Below are positions 1 through 6,737 of a DNA stretch of 9,173 nt, one piece after another (positions within the stretch are counted from its first letter, which is position 1; each line of letters begins with the position of its first letter). The stretch lies in contig DAOWNK010000122.1 of NCBI GenBank assembly GCA_030642635.1, forward strand, positions 1 through 9,173, in the 5' to 3' direction. This DNA is from Pirellulales bacterium (lineage in GTDB: Bacteria; Planctomycetota; Planctomycetia; Pirellulales; Thermoguttaceae). The translations under genes were made by a program, and so were the position numbers. A model generated the notes under the pieces. That model was not told the DNA's origin. It saw only the letters and a program-made list of their open reading frames with translations, and made no database searches.

Positions 1-38
1 AGCTATCAGCAGTCAGCAGTCAGCTATCAGCTTATCGA
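1..38. repeat. Degenerate heptamer tandem repeat (agcagtc/agctatc)
   Basis: Seven-base units agctatc, agcagtc, agcagtc, agctatc follow each other, then a diverged agcttatc. The array is cut by the left edge, so its true length is unknown. Short heptamer arrays like this occur between genes in repeat-rich bacterial genomes such as cyanobacteria; no function can be read from the sequence. Confidence 0.7.
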
Positions 39-126
39 TTTTATACAGCAATTCTAACTTACGGATTTTGTGAAGTCGAGGGGTCTCGGGTTGATTTCGC
101 AGGTAATTGGGTGTATTCTTCCTGTT

Positions 127-300
127 ATGGTCCGAGAAGCACAAGTCAGGGAATTTGTCGGCAGACTGGCAAAGGAATTCTCCCCACAGCGCGGGATCTT
201 GTTTGGGTCTCATGCTCGGGGTAATCCTACACCGGAAAGTGACGTGGATTTACTGGTAGTCATACCAACCAATCATAAACGAAGGGAAGACGCTCTATGA
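127..300 (+). pseudogene. Truncated MNT-type nucleotidyltransferase domain protein
   Basis: The 57-residue product starts at ATG 127; an in-frame start at 70 would add 19 residues of no family character. It carries the nucleotidyltransferase signature: FGSHARG at residues 26-32 and a DVD carboxylate pair at D39/D41 within SDVDLLVV. Small proteins of this type (MntA-like, polymerase-beta superfamily) transfer nucleotides and are often paired with a HEPN protein as a toxin-antitoxin module. Here the reading frame stops at 298-300, soon after the second carboxylate. The later strand carrying the third catalytic carboxylate is not encoded in any frame before xseB begins 13 nt downstream, and no HEPN partner is visible. 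I infer a decayed remnant; a functional mini-protein is unlikely but not excluded. Confidence 0.6.
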
Positions 301-312
301 ATTCCATCGTAA

Positions 313-657
313 GTGAATGGATCTAAATCGGAGTCCACAGCCTTGGCCAAGAAAACCAGAAAAAAACCGGCGTCTGACCAGCCCGGCTTTGAAGATGCAC
401 TGAAACGGCTCGAAGAGATAGTCCACCTGCTAGAAGATGGCGAGATCACGCTGAGCGAGGCACTGGACCGATACGAGGAGGGCGTTCGGCTGCTGCGACA
501 TTCGTACGATTTGTTGGAACACGCCGAGCGGCGGGTCGAACTGCTCAGCGGCGTCGATGCCCAGGGGAATCCCGTTTCCAAACCGTTCGATGATCGTACC
601 ACCAAGCCCCCGGCGCCGGACACATCAGACGTGGACGTACCGGAGGGGTTGTTTTAG
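313..657 (+). CDS. xseB: Exodeoxyribonuclease VII small subunit
   Basis: The 114-residue product belongs to the XseB family, the small helical subunit that assembles in several copies on the XseA large subunit to form exonuclease VII, a cytoplasmic enzyme degrading single-stranded DNA. The conserved core is residues ~26-77: GFEDALKRLEEIVHLLEDGE, then LSEALDRYEEGVRLLRHSYDLLEHAERRVELL, a two-helix hairpin. A basic N-terminal leader and an acidic, proline-rich tail flank it, making the protein somewhat longer than the usual 70-90 residues. The start is GTG 313, immediately after an in-frame TAA at 310-312, so nothing further upstream is possible; TTG 343 is an alternative. No good Shine-Dalgarno is seen. 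xseA is not in the window. The gene lies 14 nt before ispA, matching the widespread xseB-ispA-dxs order. Confidence 0.93.
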   Translation: MNGSKSESTALAKKTRKKPASDQPGFEDALKRLEEIVHLLEDGEITLSEALDRYEEGVRLLRHSYDLLEHAERRVELLSGVDAQGNPVSKPFDDRTTKPPAPDTSDVDVPEGLF

Positions 658-671
658 AATAGTTTGCGAAC

Positions 672-1568
672 ATGGTAAAAACCACGCTGGCCCCGTTTGC
701 CGAATATGCCGCCGAACTTCGGCCGCTGATCGACTCGGCGCTGGGCGCCCGGTCCGAGCCGGCCGAGGGTTGCCCGGACGGCCTGCGCGAGGCGATCCGC
801 TACAGCCTCCTTGGGCCGGGCAAGCGGTTGCGTCCGATGCTCGTGCTGCTGTCGGCTCGGGCGTGCGGCGGGTCGGTCGCCCCGGCCATGCCGGCGGCCT
901 GTGCGGTCGAGATGGTGCACGCCTACTCACTCGTGCACGACGACCTGCCTGCAATGGACGACGACGATCTGCGTCGCGGTCGGCCTACATGCCACAAGAA
1001 GTTCGGCGAATCAATTGCCATACTCGCCGGCGATGCGTTGTTGACCATGGCGTTCGAGGTGCTCGCCAAGGAGATTGAACCGCCGCAAATCGCCGCCGAG
1101 TGTTGCGCCGCTCTGGCCGGGGTCGCCGGGCCGTGCGGAATGGTCGGCGGCCAGGCAGATGACGTGGCAGGTACTGATACTAAGGCGGACATCGACACGC
1201 TCGAATCGATCCACCGGCGCAAAACCGGCGCGATGATAGGCGTATCGCTCCGACTGGGCGCACTCATTGCCGACGCCGACGGCGAACAGCTCGAAGCACT
1301 TGACCGCTACGGCCGCAATATCGGGCTGGCGTTCCAGATTACCGACGATCTGCTCGACGTTCGTGGTAACGAGCAGACCGCAGGTAAACGGGTCGGCAAG
1401 GACGCACAGCGCGGCCGGCTCACCTTTCCCGGCCTGCTCGGTATCGAACAAAGCACCGAACGCGCCAAAGATATGATTCGCCAGGCTTGCGATGCACTTG
1501 TGCCGCTGGGCGCCGGGGCCGACGGCCTGGAATCGCTCGCCATGTACGTGCTCGAGAGGGATCGGTAA
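672..1568 (+). CDS. ispA: Farnesyl/geranyl diphosphate synthase (short-chain prenyltransferase)
   Basis: The 298-residue protein is of normal length for the trans-isoprenyl diphosphate synthase family, which condenses IPP with allylic diphosphates in the cytoplasm to give C15 (or C20) chains for quinones, carriers and other isoprenoids. Visible motifs are GPGKRLRP at 48-55, the first Asp-rich motif DDLPAMD at 90-96 (the two-residue insertion typical of bacterial type FPP synthases), RRGRPTCHK at 101-109, GGQ at 159-161, KTG at 184-186, the second Asp-rich motif DDLLD at 225-229, and GKDAQRGRLTFPGLLG at 242-257. HAYSLVHDD upstream of the first motif resembles E. coli IspA, favouring C15, though product length cannot be fixed from sequence. 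The start at ATG 672 is 14 nt after xseB; its ribosome site is weak. Its TAA shares a base with the dxs ATG. Confidence 0.94.
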   Translation: MVKTTLAPFAEYAAELRPLIDSALGARSEPAEGCPDGLREAIRYSLLGPGKRLRPMLVLLSARACGGSVAPAMPAACAVEMVHAYSLVHDDLPAMDDDDLRRGRPTCHKKFGESIAILAGDALLTMAFEVLAKEIEPPQIAAECCAALAGVAGPCGMVGGQADDVAGTDTKADIDTLESIHRRKTGAMIGVSLRLGALIADADGEQLEALDRYGRNIGLAFQITDDLLDVRGNEQTAGKRVGKDAQRGRLTFPGLLGIEQSTERAKDMIRQACDALVPLGAGADGLESLAMYVLERDR

Positions 1569-3496
1569 TGGACAAGCTACTCTCGACAATCGACTCACCG
1601 GAGGATCTGAAGGGCCTTTCGCAGAAGCAACTTGTGGAGTTGGCCGGCGAGATGCGCGAGGCGCTTTGCCGACTGTCCGCCACACGAACCGCGCACTTCG
1701 CCTCGAACATGGGCGTTGTCGAGTTGACCTTGGCGCTGCACACCTCGTTCGATTTCAGCCAAGATCGCCTCATTTGGGATACCGGCCACCAGGTCTATCC
1801 GCACAAGATGCTAACCGGCCGCTACAAAAAATTCACCACCATGCGTGCGAAGGACGGGCTGATGGGCTACCCCAACCCGGCCGAAAGCGACTACGACCTG
1901 TTTATGACCGGACATGCCGGGTGCAGCGTGGCGACCGCCCTGGGGATGAAATGCGGCGACGAGCTGGTCCGGCCCGACCAGACGCGGCATGTAGTGGCGG
2001 TCATCGGCGACGGCGCACTGCTGTCGGGCATCGTCTTCGAGGCGATGAACAACGCCGGCGGGCTGAAAAAAAACCTCACCGTCGTGCTCAACGACAACAA
2101 AATGTCGATCTGTCCCCACGTCGGCGGGCTGGCCGATACACTCGACCGGCTGCGTATGACCTCATTCTACACCGGGCTGAAAAACGATATCCAACGCATA
2201 CTGCACAAGGTGCCGATGATCGGTGATCCGGTCGAGCGGTTCATCTCTCAGGCGAAGGACGCACTGAAGGCCGGCCTGCTGGGCGGTATGCTCTTCGAGG
2301 ACCTGGGGTTCCGCTACATCGGCCCGGTCGACGGACACAACATCGCACAGATGCAAAAATACATGGCGATGGTCAAGCGGTTCGACGGCCCCGTGCTGCT
2401 GCACGTGGTAACGGAAAAGGGGCACGGGTTCAAGCCGGCGGCCGAAGACCCCACCTCGTTCCACGCCCCGGCGCCGTTTGTGCGAGAAAACGGCTCGGTA
2501 GTGCCGATCAGCACGAACAACTCGCGGCCGTACACACAGGTGGTCCGCGATGCAGTCCTCGACCAGATGCATGCCGAGGTGCGTGTGGCGGTCATCACGG
2601 CGGCCATGTGTCAGGGGACCATGCTGGAGCCGGCACGTGAGAAATTTCCAGATCGGTTCTTCGACGTTGGCATTTGCGAGTCGCACGCAGTGGCGTTTGC
2701 CGCCGGACTGGCCAAGGCCGGCATGAAGCCCATCGTCAACGTCTACAGCACGTTCATGCAACGCAGCTACGATCAGATATTCCAGGAGGTCTCGCTGCAA
2801 AACCTGCCGGTGGTGCTCCTTTTGGACCGTGCCGGGCTGGTGGGCCCCGACGGACCCACGCACCACGGCGTGTTCGACTTGACGTACCTGCGTCCGATGC
2901 CCAATATGGTGGTGATGGCGCCCGGCGACGAACTGGACGTTGCGCCAATGCTCCAGTTCGCCTTGCACCACGACGGCCCGACCGCAATTCGATATCCCAA
3001 GGCGCCGGCCGAGAAAATCGAGCGACGTTCGGCGCCGATTGAGCTGGGTACGGCCGAGGTGCTCCGCGAAGGGGCCAACGGTGCGATCGTCGCCTGCGGC
3101 ACGCTGTTGGTTGCGTGCCTTGAGGCGACCGACCGGCTGGCCGACGAAGGGTTGCACCTCGGCGTGATCAACGCGCGGTTCGCAAAACCGCTGGATAAGG
3201 ATACGATTCTTCGCGCGGTGCGCGAGTGTCCGTTCGTCGTGACGGTCGAAGAGGGCCAGTTGGCCGGCGGTTTCGGCAGCGCGGTGCTGGAGGCGGCGTG
3301 CGATGCAGGGTTGGCGACCGATAAAATCCACCGGTTGGGGATTCCAGACCGCTACATTGAGCACGGCGGCCGAGATGAGTTGCTCGCCGAACTAGGACTG
3401 GATGCTGCCGGCATTGCCGCCGCCTGCCGCTTGCGGCTTAGCAATACATTTATATCAACGGCTGCTAAGCCGCAAGCGGCAGGAGGTTTACAATGA
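1568..3496 (+). CDS. dxs: 1-deoxy-D-xylulose-5-phosphate synthase
   Basis: The 642-residue thiamine-diphosphate enzyme condenses pyruvate and glyceraldehyde 3-phosphate to DXP, the first step of the MEP isoprenoid pathway. The order is N-terminal TPP-binding domain with H43 (HFASNMG) and the GDG motif at 147-149 paired with N175 (NDNKMS), central transketolase pyrimidine domain with the catalytic Glu at E371 (GICESHAV) and DRAGLVGPDGPTHHG from D420, then the C-terminal transketolase domain with VEEGQLAGGFGS. ATG 1568 is chosen because it overlaps the ispA stop (TAATG), with AGAGGG about 10 nt upstream; the frame stays open 27 codons further into ispA. Oddity: the last ~24 residues (619-642) are encoded by a 61-nt inverted repeat and look unlike normal DXS. 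The TGA overlaps the nadK ATG by 4 nt, implying translational coupling. Confidence 0.95.
   Translation: MDKLLSTIDSPEDLKGLSQKQLVELAGEMREALCRLSATRTAHFASNMGVVELTLALHTSFDFSQDRLIWDTGHQVYPHKMLTGRYKKFTTMRAKDGLMGYPNPAESDYDLFMTGHAGCSVATALGMKCGDELVRPDQTRHVVAVIGDGALLSGIVFEAMNNAGGLKKNLTVVLNDNKMSICPHVGGLADTLDRLRMTSFYTGLKNDIQRILHKVPMIGDPVERFISQAKDALKAGLLGGMLFEDLGFRYIGPVDGHNIAQMQKYMAMVKRFDGPVLLHVVTEKGHGFKPAAEDPTSFHAPAPFVRENGSVVPISTNNSRPYTQVVRDAVLDQMHAEVRVAVITAAMCQGTMLEPAREKFPDRFFDVGICESHAVAFAAGLAKAGMKPIVNVYSTFMQRSYDQIFQEVSLQNLPVVLLLDRAGLVGPDGPTHHGVFDLTYLRPMPNMVVMAPGDELDVAPMLQFALHHDGPTAIRYPKAPAEKIERRSAPIELGTAEVLREGANGAIVACGTLLVACLEATDRLADEGLHLGVINARFAKPLDKDTILRAVRECPFVVTVEEGQLAGGFGSAVLEAACDAGLATDKIHRLGIPDRYIEHGGRDELLAELGLDAAGIAAACRLRLSNTFISTAAKPQAAGGLQ
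3423..3483. repeat. REPIN-like paired palindrome inside the 3' end of dxs
   Basis: Two perfect 21-bp arms (3423-3443 and 3463-3483) in inverted orientation are separated by 19 nt. Each arm contains its own small palindrome, gccgc-tt-gcggc. The element is open in the dxs frame and encodes the C-terminal tail of DXS. The right arm ends in agg, which forms the first half of the aggagg Shine-Dalgarno of nadK. An 18-nt stretch of the arm, gccgcttgcggcttagca, recurs exactly at 7934-7951, and the core ccgcaagcgg at 6144-6153. Confidence 0.85.
3481..3486 (+). promoter_or_regulatory. Shine-Dalgarno of nadK, half inside a hairpin stem
   Basis: AGGAGG lies 6 nt before ATG 3493 and is the strongest ribosome-binding site in the window. 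Its first three bases pair with 3423-3425 at the base of the 21-bp stem, so the folded mRNA would partly mask it unless ribosomes finishing dxs melt the stem. That regulatory reading is inference. Confidence 0.75.
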
Positions 3497-4371
3497 CCGA
3501 ACATCCCCAAAACGACTCTTCGCACTCTCCGCTGCGTGTGATTCTGCTCGGGTTCGGTGGGCGGGCAGACGTGCCGGTAGAGATCGAACGCCAACGGCCG
3601 GTGATCGAACGCCATGCCCGGGTCGTCGCCTGCGACCTTGCCGGCCGCAAAGACCTCTCGGAAATCGAGGCCGATCTGGCAGTAGTGTTCGGCGGCGACG
3701 GCTCGATACTGCGTGCAGCACACCAGATGGGCCACCGGCAATTGCCGGTCATCGCAGTCAATTTGGGCAAGCTGGGGTTTCTGGCAGACCTCTCGCCCGA
3801 CGAATTGCCGGCCGTGCTACGCGATTTCCAGGCCGGAAAGCTAAACATCATCGAACACCTGATGTTCGAGTGTCAGGTACTACGCGATGAGCAACTCGTC
3901 GGCCGGCAGCTTGGGCTGAACGAGGTTGCAGTGCAGGGCGGGCAGCCGTTTCGCATTATGGACGTTGATCTGTACGTTGACTCGGAGTTGGTAACCACAT
4001 ATAGTTGCGACGGCCTGATTGTCAGCACGCCGGTCGGTTCGACCGCACATAGCCTGTCGTCCGGCGGGCCGATACTGCGGAAGGACATGCAGGCGTTCGT
4101 CGTCTCGCCGATCAGCCCGCATACGCTTACCAACCGGCCGGTGGTCGATTCGGCCGATCGGGTATACGAGATGGTGGTCGCCGATCCTGGTGCGGAAACA
4201 TCGGTGGTGGTCGACGGCAGGGTGCTCTGTGCGCTTCGCCAGGGCGACCGCGTTCGAGTGCAGCGTGCGGCCGAACAATTCAAACTGGTCACTGCGCCGG
4301 GACACAGCTACTACCGCACATTGCGCGAGAAGCTCGGCTGGGGCGGAAGGTTGAATTTGGTCAACAAGTAA
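3493..4371 (+). CDS. nadK: NAD(+)/NADH kinase
   Basis: The 292-residue product is a normal-length bacterial NAD kinase, phosphorylating NAD to NADP in the cytoplasm. Signature motifs are GGDGS at 67-71 (catalytic/phosphate-binding), NLGKLGFLAD at 90-99, GLNEV at 141-145, and the diagnostic DGLIVSTPVGSTAHSLSSGGPI block at 173-194, followed by PISPHTLTNRPVV at 206-218. The family usually has TAY where this protein has TAH, a small variation. The beta-rich C-terminal domain includes VVVDG. The start at ATG 3493 is supported by AGGAGG six bases upstream and by the 4-nt ATGA overlap with dxs. Placement beside dxs and ispA recurs in many bacteria and fits NADPH demand of the MEP pathway. Another REPIN-like element begins on the last base of its stop codon. 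Confidence 0.95.
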   Translation: MTEHPQNDSSHSPLRVILLGFGGRADVPVEIERQRPVIERHARVVACDLAGRKDLSEIEADLAVVFGGDGSILRAAHQMGHRQLPVIAVNLGKLGFLADLSPDELPAVLRDFQAGKLNIIEHLMFECQVLRDEQLVGRQLGLNEVAVQGGQPFRIMDVDLYVDSELVTTYSCDGLIVSTPVGSTAHSLSSGGPILRKDMQAFVVSPISPHTLTNRPVVDSADRVYEMVVADPGAETSVVVDGRVLCALRQGDRVRVQRAAEQFKLVTAPGHSYYRTLREKLGWGGRLNLVNK

Positions 4372-4461
4372 ATCAGTGGCACCGGCGTCTCGCCGGTGTC
4401 ATGCAAGTGTAGGTATTGTCATGAGTTTCGTCACACCGGCGAGACGCCGATGCCACTGATT
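4371..4461. repeat. REPIN-like inverted repeat after nadK
   Basis: Arms at 4371-4399 and 4433-4461 (29 bp, one mismatch at 4382/4450) face each other across a 33-nt spacer. Each arm holds a nested palindrome: caccggcg-tct-cgccggtg at 4380-4398 is perfect, and its partner at 4434-4452 has one change. The element starts at the final base of the nadK stop codon. It could fold as one long hairpin or two short ones. There is no following T-run, so it is not a classical terminator. Confidence 0.85.
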
Positions 4462-4497
4462 CTGCCGTTTAATAGATTCATTACAAGGAAATCGACC

Positions 4498-5367
4498 ATG
4501 TTAAAACTACTCTGCTACTTGTTGCTCGGGCTGATGTTGCAAACATCCGCCACTGCCGAGGACGAGACATTCACCCTCCGATACAAGTTCACCCCTGGCG
4601 AGACGATCCGTTGGAACGTCATGCACCGCTCGAAGGTGCGGACGACCGTCTCCGGCACCACGCAAACCGCCGAGATGACCAGCGAGTCGGTGAAACTGTG
4701 GCGTGTGACCGACGTGAAGCCGGACGGCACGGCCACGTTCGAGCATCTGGTCGAGAGCGTTGATATGCGCCAAAAACTTACCGGTCGTGAAGAGGTCCGC
4801 TACAACAGCCGGACCGACAAGACACCGCCGCCGGGGTTCGAGGACGTTGCCCGATCGGTAGGCGTGCCGCTGACGATTGTTACCATGGACTCCGGCGGCA
4901 AGGTCGTCCACCGCGAGCGAAAGCAGGCTAAGGCCGCCGCACAGAACCAGGGACACATGACCGTCCCGCTGCCGGACGGGCCGGTGCCGATCGGGCATAC
5001 ATGGTCGTTCCGCCACACGATCGACGTGACACTGGAGGGCGGGACGATCAAGAAGGTCAAAACCTTACAGCGATTCAAGCTGATCGGAGTGAAGACCGGC
5101 GTTGCGACCATCCGGGTATCGACGACGGTATTAACGCCGATCCACAACCCGGCCGTCGAGTCGAAAATCATCCAGTGCGAGAGTGCCGGGACTGTGCGTT
5201 TCGACATCGACGCCGGGCGCGTACTCTCGCAGCAGATGGAGTTGGACAAGGGCGTGGTCGGTTTTCGCGGCAAGGTGAGCAGCTTGCATTATCTTACCCG
5301 GTTTACCGAGGAGTTGGCGCCGGCGGTTTCGATCCTGCCGATTGTACCCGACGCTCGTCTTAGGTAA
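4498..5367 (+). CDS. Secreted protein of unknown function (DUF6263-like)
   Basis: The 289-residue product begins with a clear signal peptide: MLKLLCYLLLGLMLQTSATA, with an A-T-A cleavage site after residue 20, so export across the inner membrane is expected. The mature part is beta-rich and has no recognisable catalytic motif. It opens with TLRYKFTPGETIRWNV and later has GTVRFDIDAGRVLSQQMEL, a pattern I associate with planctomycete exported proteins annotated as DUF6263; this is memory-based and unverified. ATG 4498 is chosen because the hydrophobic leader starts there and AAGGA sits about 8 nt upstream. In-frame GTG 4396 and ATG 4450 lie inside the repeat element and would bury the signal peptide. 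The gene is separated from nadK by that repeat, so it may be transcribed with nadK or independently. Confidence 0.82.
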   Translation: MLKLLCYLLLGLMLQTSATAEDETFTLRYKFTPGETIRWNVMHRSKVRTTVSGTTQTAEMTSESVKLWRVTDVKPDGTATFEHLVESVDMRQKLTGREEVRYNSRTDKTPPPGFEDVARSVGVPLTIVTMDSGGKVVHRERKQAKAAAQNQGHMTVPLPDGPVPIGHTWSFRHTIDVTLEGGTIKKVKTLQRFKLIGVKTGVATIRVSTTVLTPIHNPAVESKIIQCESAGTVRFDIDAGRVLSQQMELDKGVVGFRGKVSSLHYLTRFTEELAPAVSILPIVPDARLR

Positions 5368-5426
5368 TCTGCGGCGGCGACCGTTACTTGCGGCAAGCCG
5401 AACCGGCCGGCAAGCCGATCTATATC

Positions 5427-5449
5427 GAGGAGAGAGGAGAGAAGAGAGA
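5427..5449. repeat. Purine-only (GA-rich) tract
   Basis: This 23-nt run of only G and A follows the upstream gene by about 60 nt. The 13-mer gaggagagaagag at 5434-5446 occurs again at 6204-6216, again in a gap beside the next gene. Together they look like dispersed low-complexity repeat relics. Confidence 0.55.
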
Positions 5450-5464
5450 CATTCATCTTTCATC

Positions 5465-5503
5465 CCCCGTCCCCTAGTCCCCAGTCCCCAGTCCCCAGCC
5501 CCT
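5465..5503. repeat. CCCCAGT heptamer tandem repeat
   Basis: Units ccccgt, cccctagt, ccccagt, ccccagt, ccccagc run in tandem and end in ccctggg, 15 nt before the next start codon. The CCCCAGT unit is the same heptamer described for short tandemly repeated repetitive sequences in filamentous cyanobacteria. The gap 5368-5517 holds no gene. Confidence 0.75.
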
Positions 5504-5517
5504 GGGAAAGTAGTACC

Positions 5518-6141
5518 ATGTTCAGAACGATGTTGTGGAGCACAATTGGGCTGGCAGCCGCGGCGAGCGGACCGGTCGCACTGTATTCGACGAGCGACTA
5601 CTGGGATTTTTTCAAGAGCAATTCGTCCGGTAACAGTGCGATCGTGGCCGGGGAGAGCGAAAACGCCACGTCGCCGGCCGCGGCCGGGACGAGCGATCTG
5701 CCGATCGAAGGTGTTCCGGTAAACCGGCTGGCCGAGGTATTCCGCTTCGACGTTTCGACCGGTTGGGTAATGCAGCGCTGGCCCAGGGTGTCTACCGGCA
5801 TGGCCGACTTGCAGCTACAAGGCTATCGGGTGCCGCTTATGACCGGTACTGAGATTACCGATCTGGCCGGTTCGCTTACCTATTACTTCAATGCCGAGCA
5901 GCAGGTAGAGCGAATCACCTTCCGCGGCGCCACCGGCGACGCACGCGAGTTAATCGAGCTGGTAACCGGCCGCTACCGGTTCGTCCGACGCATAACCAAC
6001 AACCCCGGTTTATTCGTCTACGAGTCGGTCCACGCGAAGCGTAAGCGGCACAGCATATTGCAGGTCCGATTGGCCCCGGTGGTCAAGTCGAACAATCCAT
6101 ACAGGAAGTTCGACGTGACGCTTTCGATCGAGCGGTCGTAA
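5518..6141 (+). CDS. Membrane-anchored protein of unknown function (DUF6690-like)
   Basis: The 207-residue product starts with a hydrophobic segment at residues ~5-24 (MLWSTIGLAAAASGPVALYS), best read as an N-terminal membrane anchor or uncleaved signal. A Ser/Gly/Ala-rich linker (~33-58) follows. The conserved-looking domain from ~60 onward includes VNRLAEVFRFDVSTGWVMQRWPRVSTG, GYRVPLMTG, DLAGSLTYYFN and RITFRG. This layout matches planctomycete proteins I recall as DUF6690; the name is tentative and no function is known to me. The start at ATG 5518 fits the hydrophobic leader, with only a weak GGGA ribosome site between the heptamer repeat and the start. Nothing downstream is co-directional for over 600 nt, so it probably ends a transcription unit. 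Confidence 0.78.
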   Translation: MFRTMLWSTIGLAAAASGPVALYSTSDYWDFFKSNSSGNSAIVAGESENATSPAAAGTSDLPIEGVPVNRLAEVFRFDVSTGWVMQRWPRVSTGMADLQLQGYRVPLMTGTEITDLAGSLTYYFNAEQQVERITFRGATGDARELIELVTGRYRFVRRITNNPGLFVYESVHAKRKRHSILQVRLAPVVKSNNPYRKFDVTLSIERS

Positions 6142-6248
6142 AACCGCAAGCGGATAATACTACAACGCTAACTCAACTTCAATGAATACACCATGGAGTC
6201 ACGGAGGAGAGAAGAGGGAAGATAGACATTAACTTTTTTGCCTCCTCA
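6142..6248. other. Intergenic stretch with repeat relics
   Basis: No gene is seen. Two bases after the preceding stop lies ccgcaagcgg (6144-6153), the core of the palindrome found in dxs. At 6189-6226 there is a caccatggagtcacggaggagag-type purine-rich string sharing a 13-mer with 5434-5446. Neither looks like a terminator. Confidence 0.5.
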
Positions 6249-6546
6249 CCAGAATTTGTGGGTTGATTCAATATCGAAAATGTCCGAAAAGCTATTTTTT
6301 CCGGGTTTTTTGGGCGTATCGAGAGATTGGAAACGTAGTAGTCGAATTTCGACACCGGCTGTGAGCGTTTGTAATCGCGAGTTTTCCCGATTCGCTTCAC
6401 TCAACCCGGACCGAAAAAAGGCGAAAAACGCTTGTATTCTCGGTGTTTCTCAAACAACCTGATTCTTTTTGTCCTCCCATCCCTAAGAAAACCTGACCTC
6501 GAATCAGTCAAACCGCTCCCAATTCACCCACAAATTCTGGCGAAGA
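6243..6546. mobile_element. Candidate MITE-like element with terminal inverted repeats
   Basis: A perfect 15-bp inverted repeat, ccagaatttgtgggt at 6249-6263 and its complement at 6526-6540, bounds about 290 bp. Allowing two mismatches the match reaches 21 bp (6243-6263 with 6526-6546). The interior is more AT-rich than neighbouring genes and has homopolymer runs of A and T, with no credible coding frame on either strand and no transposase. Some internal complementarity exists (ccgggtt 6301-6307 with aacccgg 6403-6409). A target-site duplication is not evident. A nonautonomous element or a structured RNA are both possible; element status is inferred from geometry alone. Confidence 0.45.
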
Positions 6547-6562
6547 CCCCTTTATTTATATA

Positions 6563-6720
6563 TGTGAGGGTGTCCGGGAATTAAAGTTGGTAAAACGAGC
6601 CATAAAGCCGCGGCCGGTGGTCGCGCTACACCATGTTAAATTACCGACGGCATTGGCGCGACCAACGGTTGCGGCTTTATGGTTAAAGCACCGCCGGTCG
6701 AATTCCCGGACACCCTCATA
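6563..6720. repeat. Fold-back element: nested inverted repeats, ~155 bp
   Basis: Outer arms tgagggtgtccgggaatt (6565-6582) and its perfect 18-nt complement (6701-6718) enclose an inner pair, 6600-6628 with 6654-6682. The inner pair forms a 29-bp stem with a perfect 12-bp base (ccataaagccgc), one G-A mismatch (6617/6665) and three G.U pairs if transcribed from the + strand. The terminal loop is 6629-6653. TA dinucleotides and a TATAT string flank both ends, compatible with a TA or AT-rich target duplication. No coding capacity is seen. It could be a MITE related to an insertion sequence with such ends, or a structured RNA or leader for the downstream gene. Confidence 0.6.
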
Positions 6721-6737
6721 TATTTTGCTACCAATAC

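Noticed and set aside
1..38. CRISPR array
   Set aside because: Units are contiguous 7-mers with no spacers.
91..119. TTGATT-17 nt-TATTCT promoter-like pair upstream of the nucleotidyltransferase remnant
   Set aside because: Only 4 of 6 matches per box and the -10 is about 8 nt from ATG 127, so it could only give a leaderless start; too weak to list.
1011..1685. 224-codon open frame on the - strand opposite ispA/dxs
   Set aside because: Shadow of the GC-rich sense genes; both sense frames carry intact family motifs.
2162..3364. 400-codon open frame on the - strand opposite dxs
   Set aside because: It lies wholly antisense to a motif-rich dxs and is rich in His/Arg/Gln as expected from the complement of GC-rich codons.
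4371..4461. Intrinsic terminator for the xseB-nadK operon
   Set aside because: The stem is strong but no T-run follows either hairpin and the nested arms fit a repeat element better.
4396..4497. N-terminal extension of the secreted protein from GTG 4396
   Set aside because: It is encoded by the inverted repeat and would place 34 residues before a clean signal peptide that has its own ribosome site.
6179..6400. 73-codon open frame on the - strand at the left of the gene-free region
   Set aside because: It crosses the terminal repeat of the 300-bp element and the purine tract, has no ribosome site and no recognisable domain.
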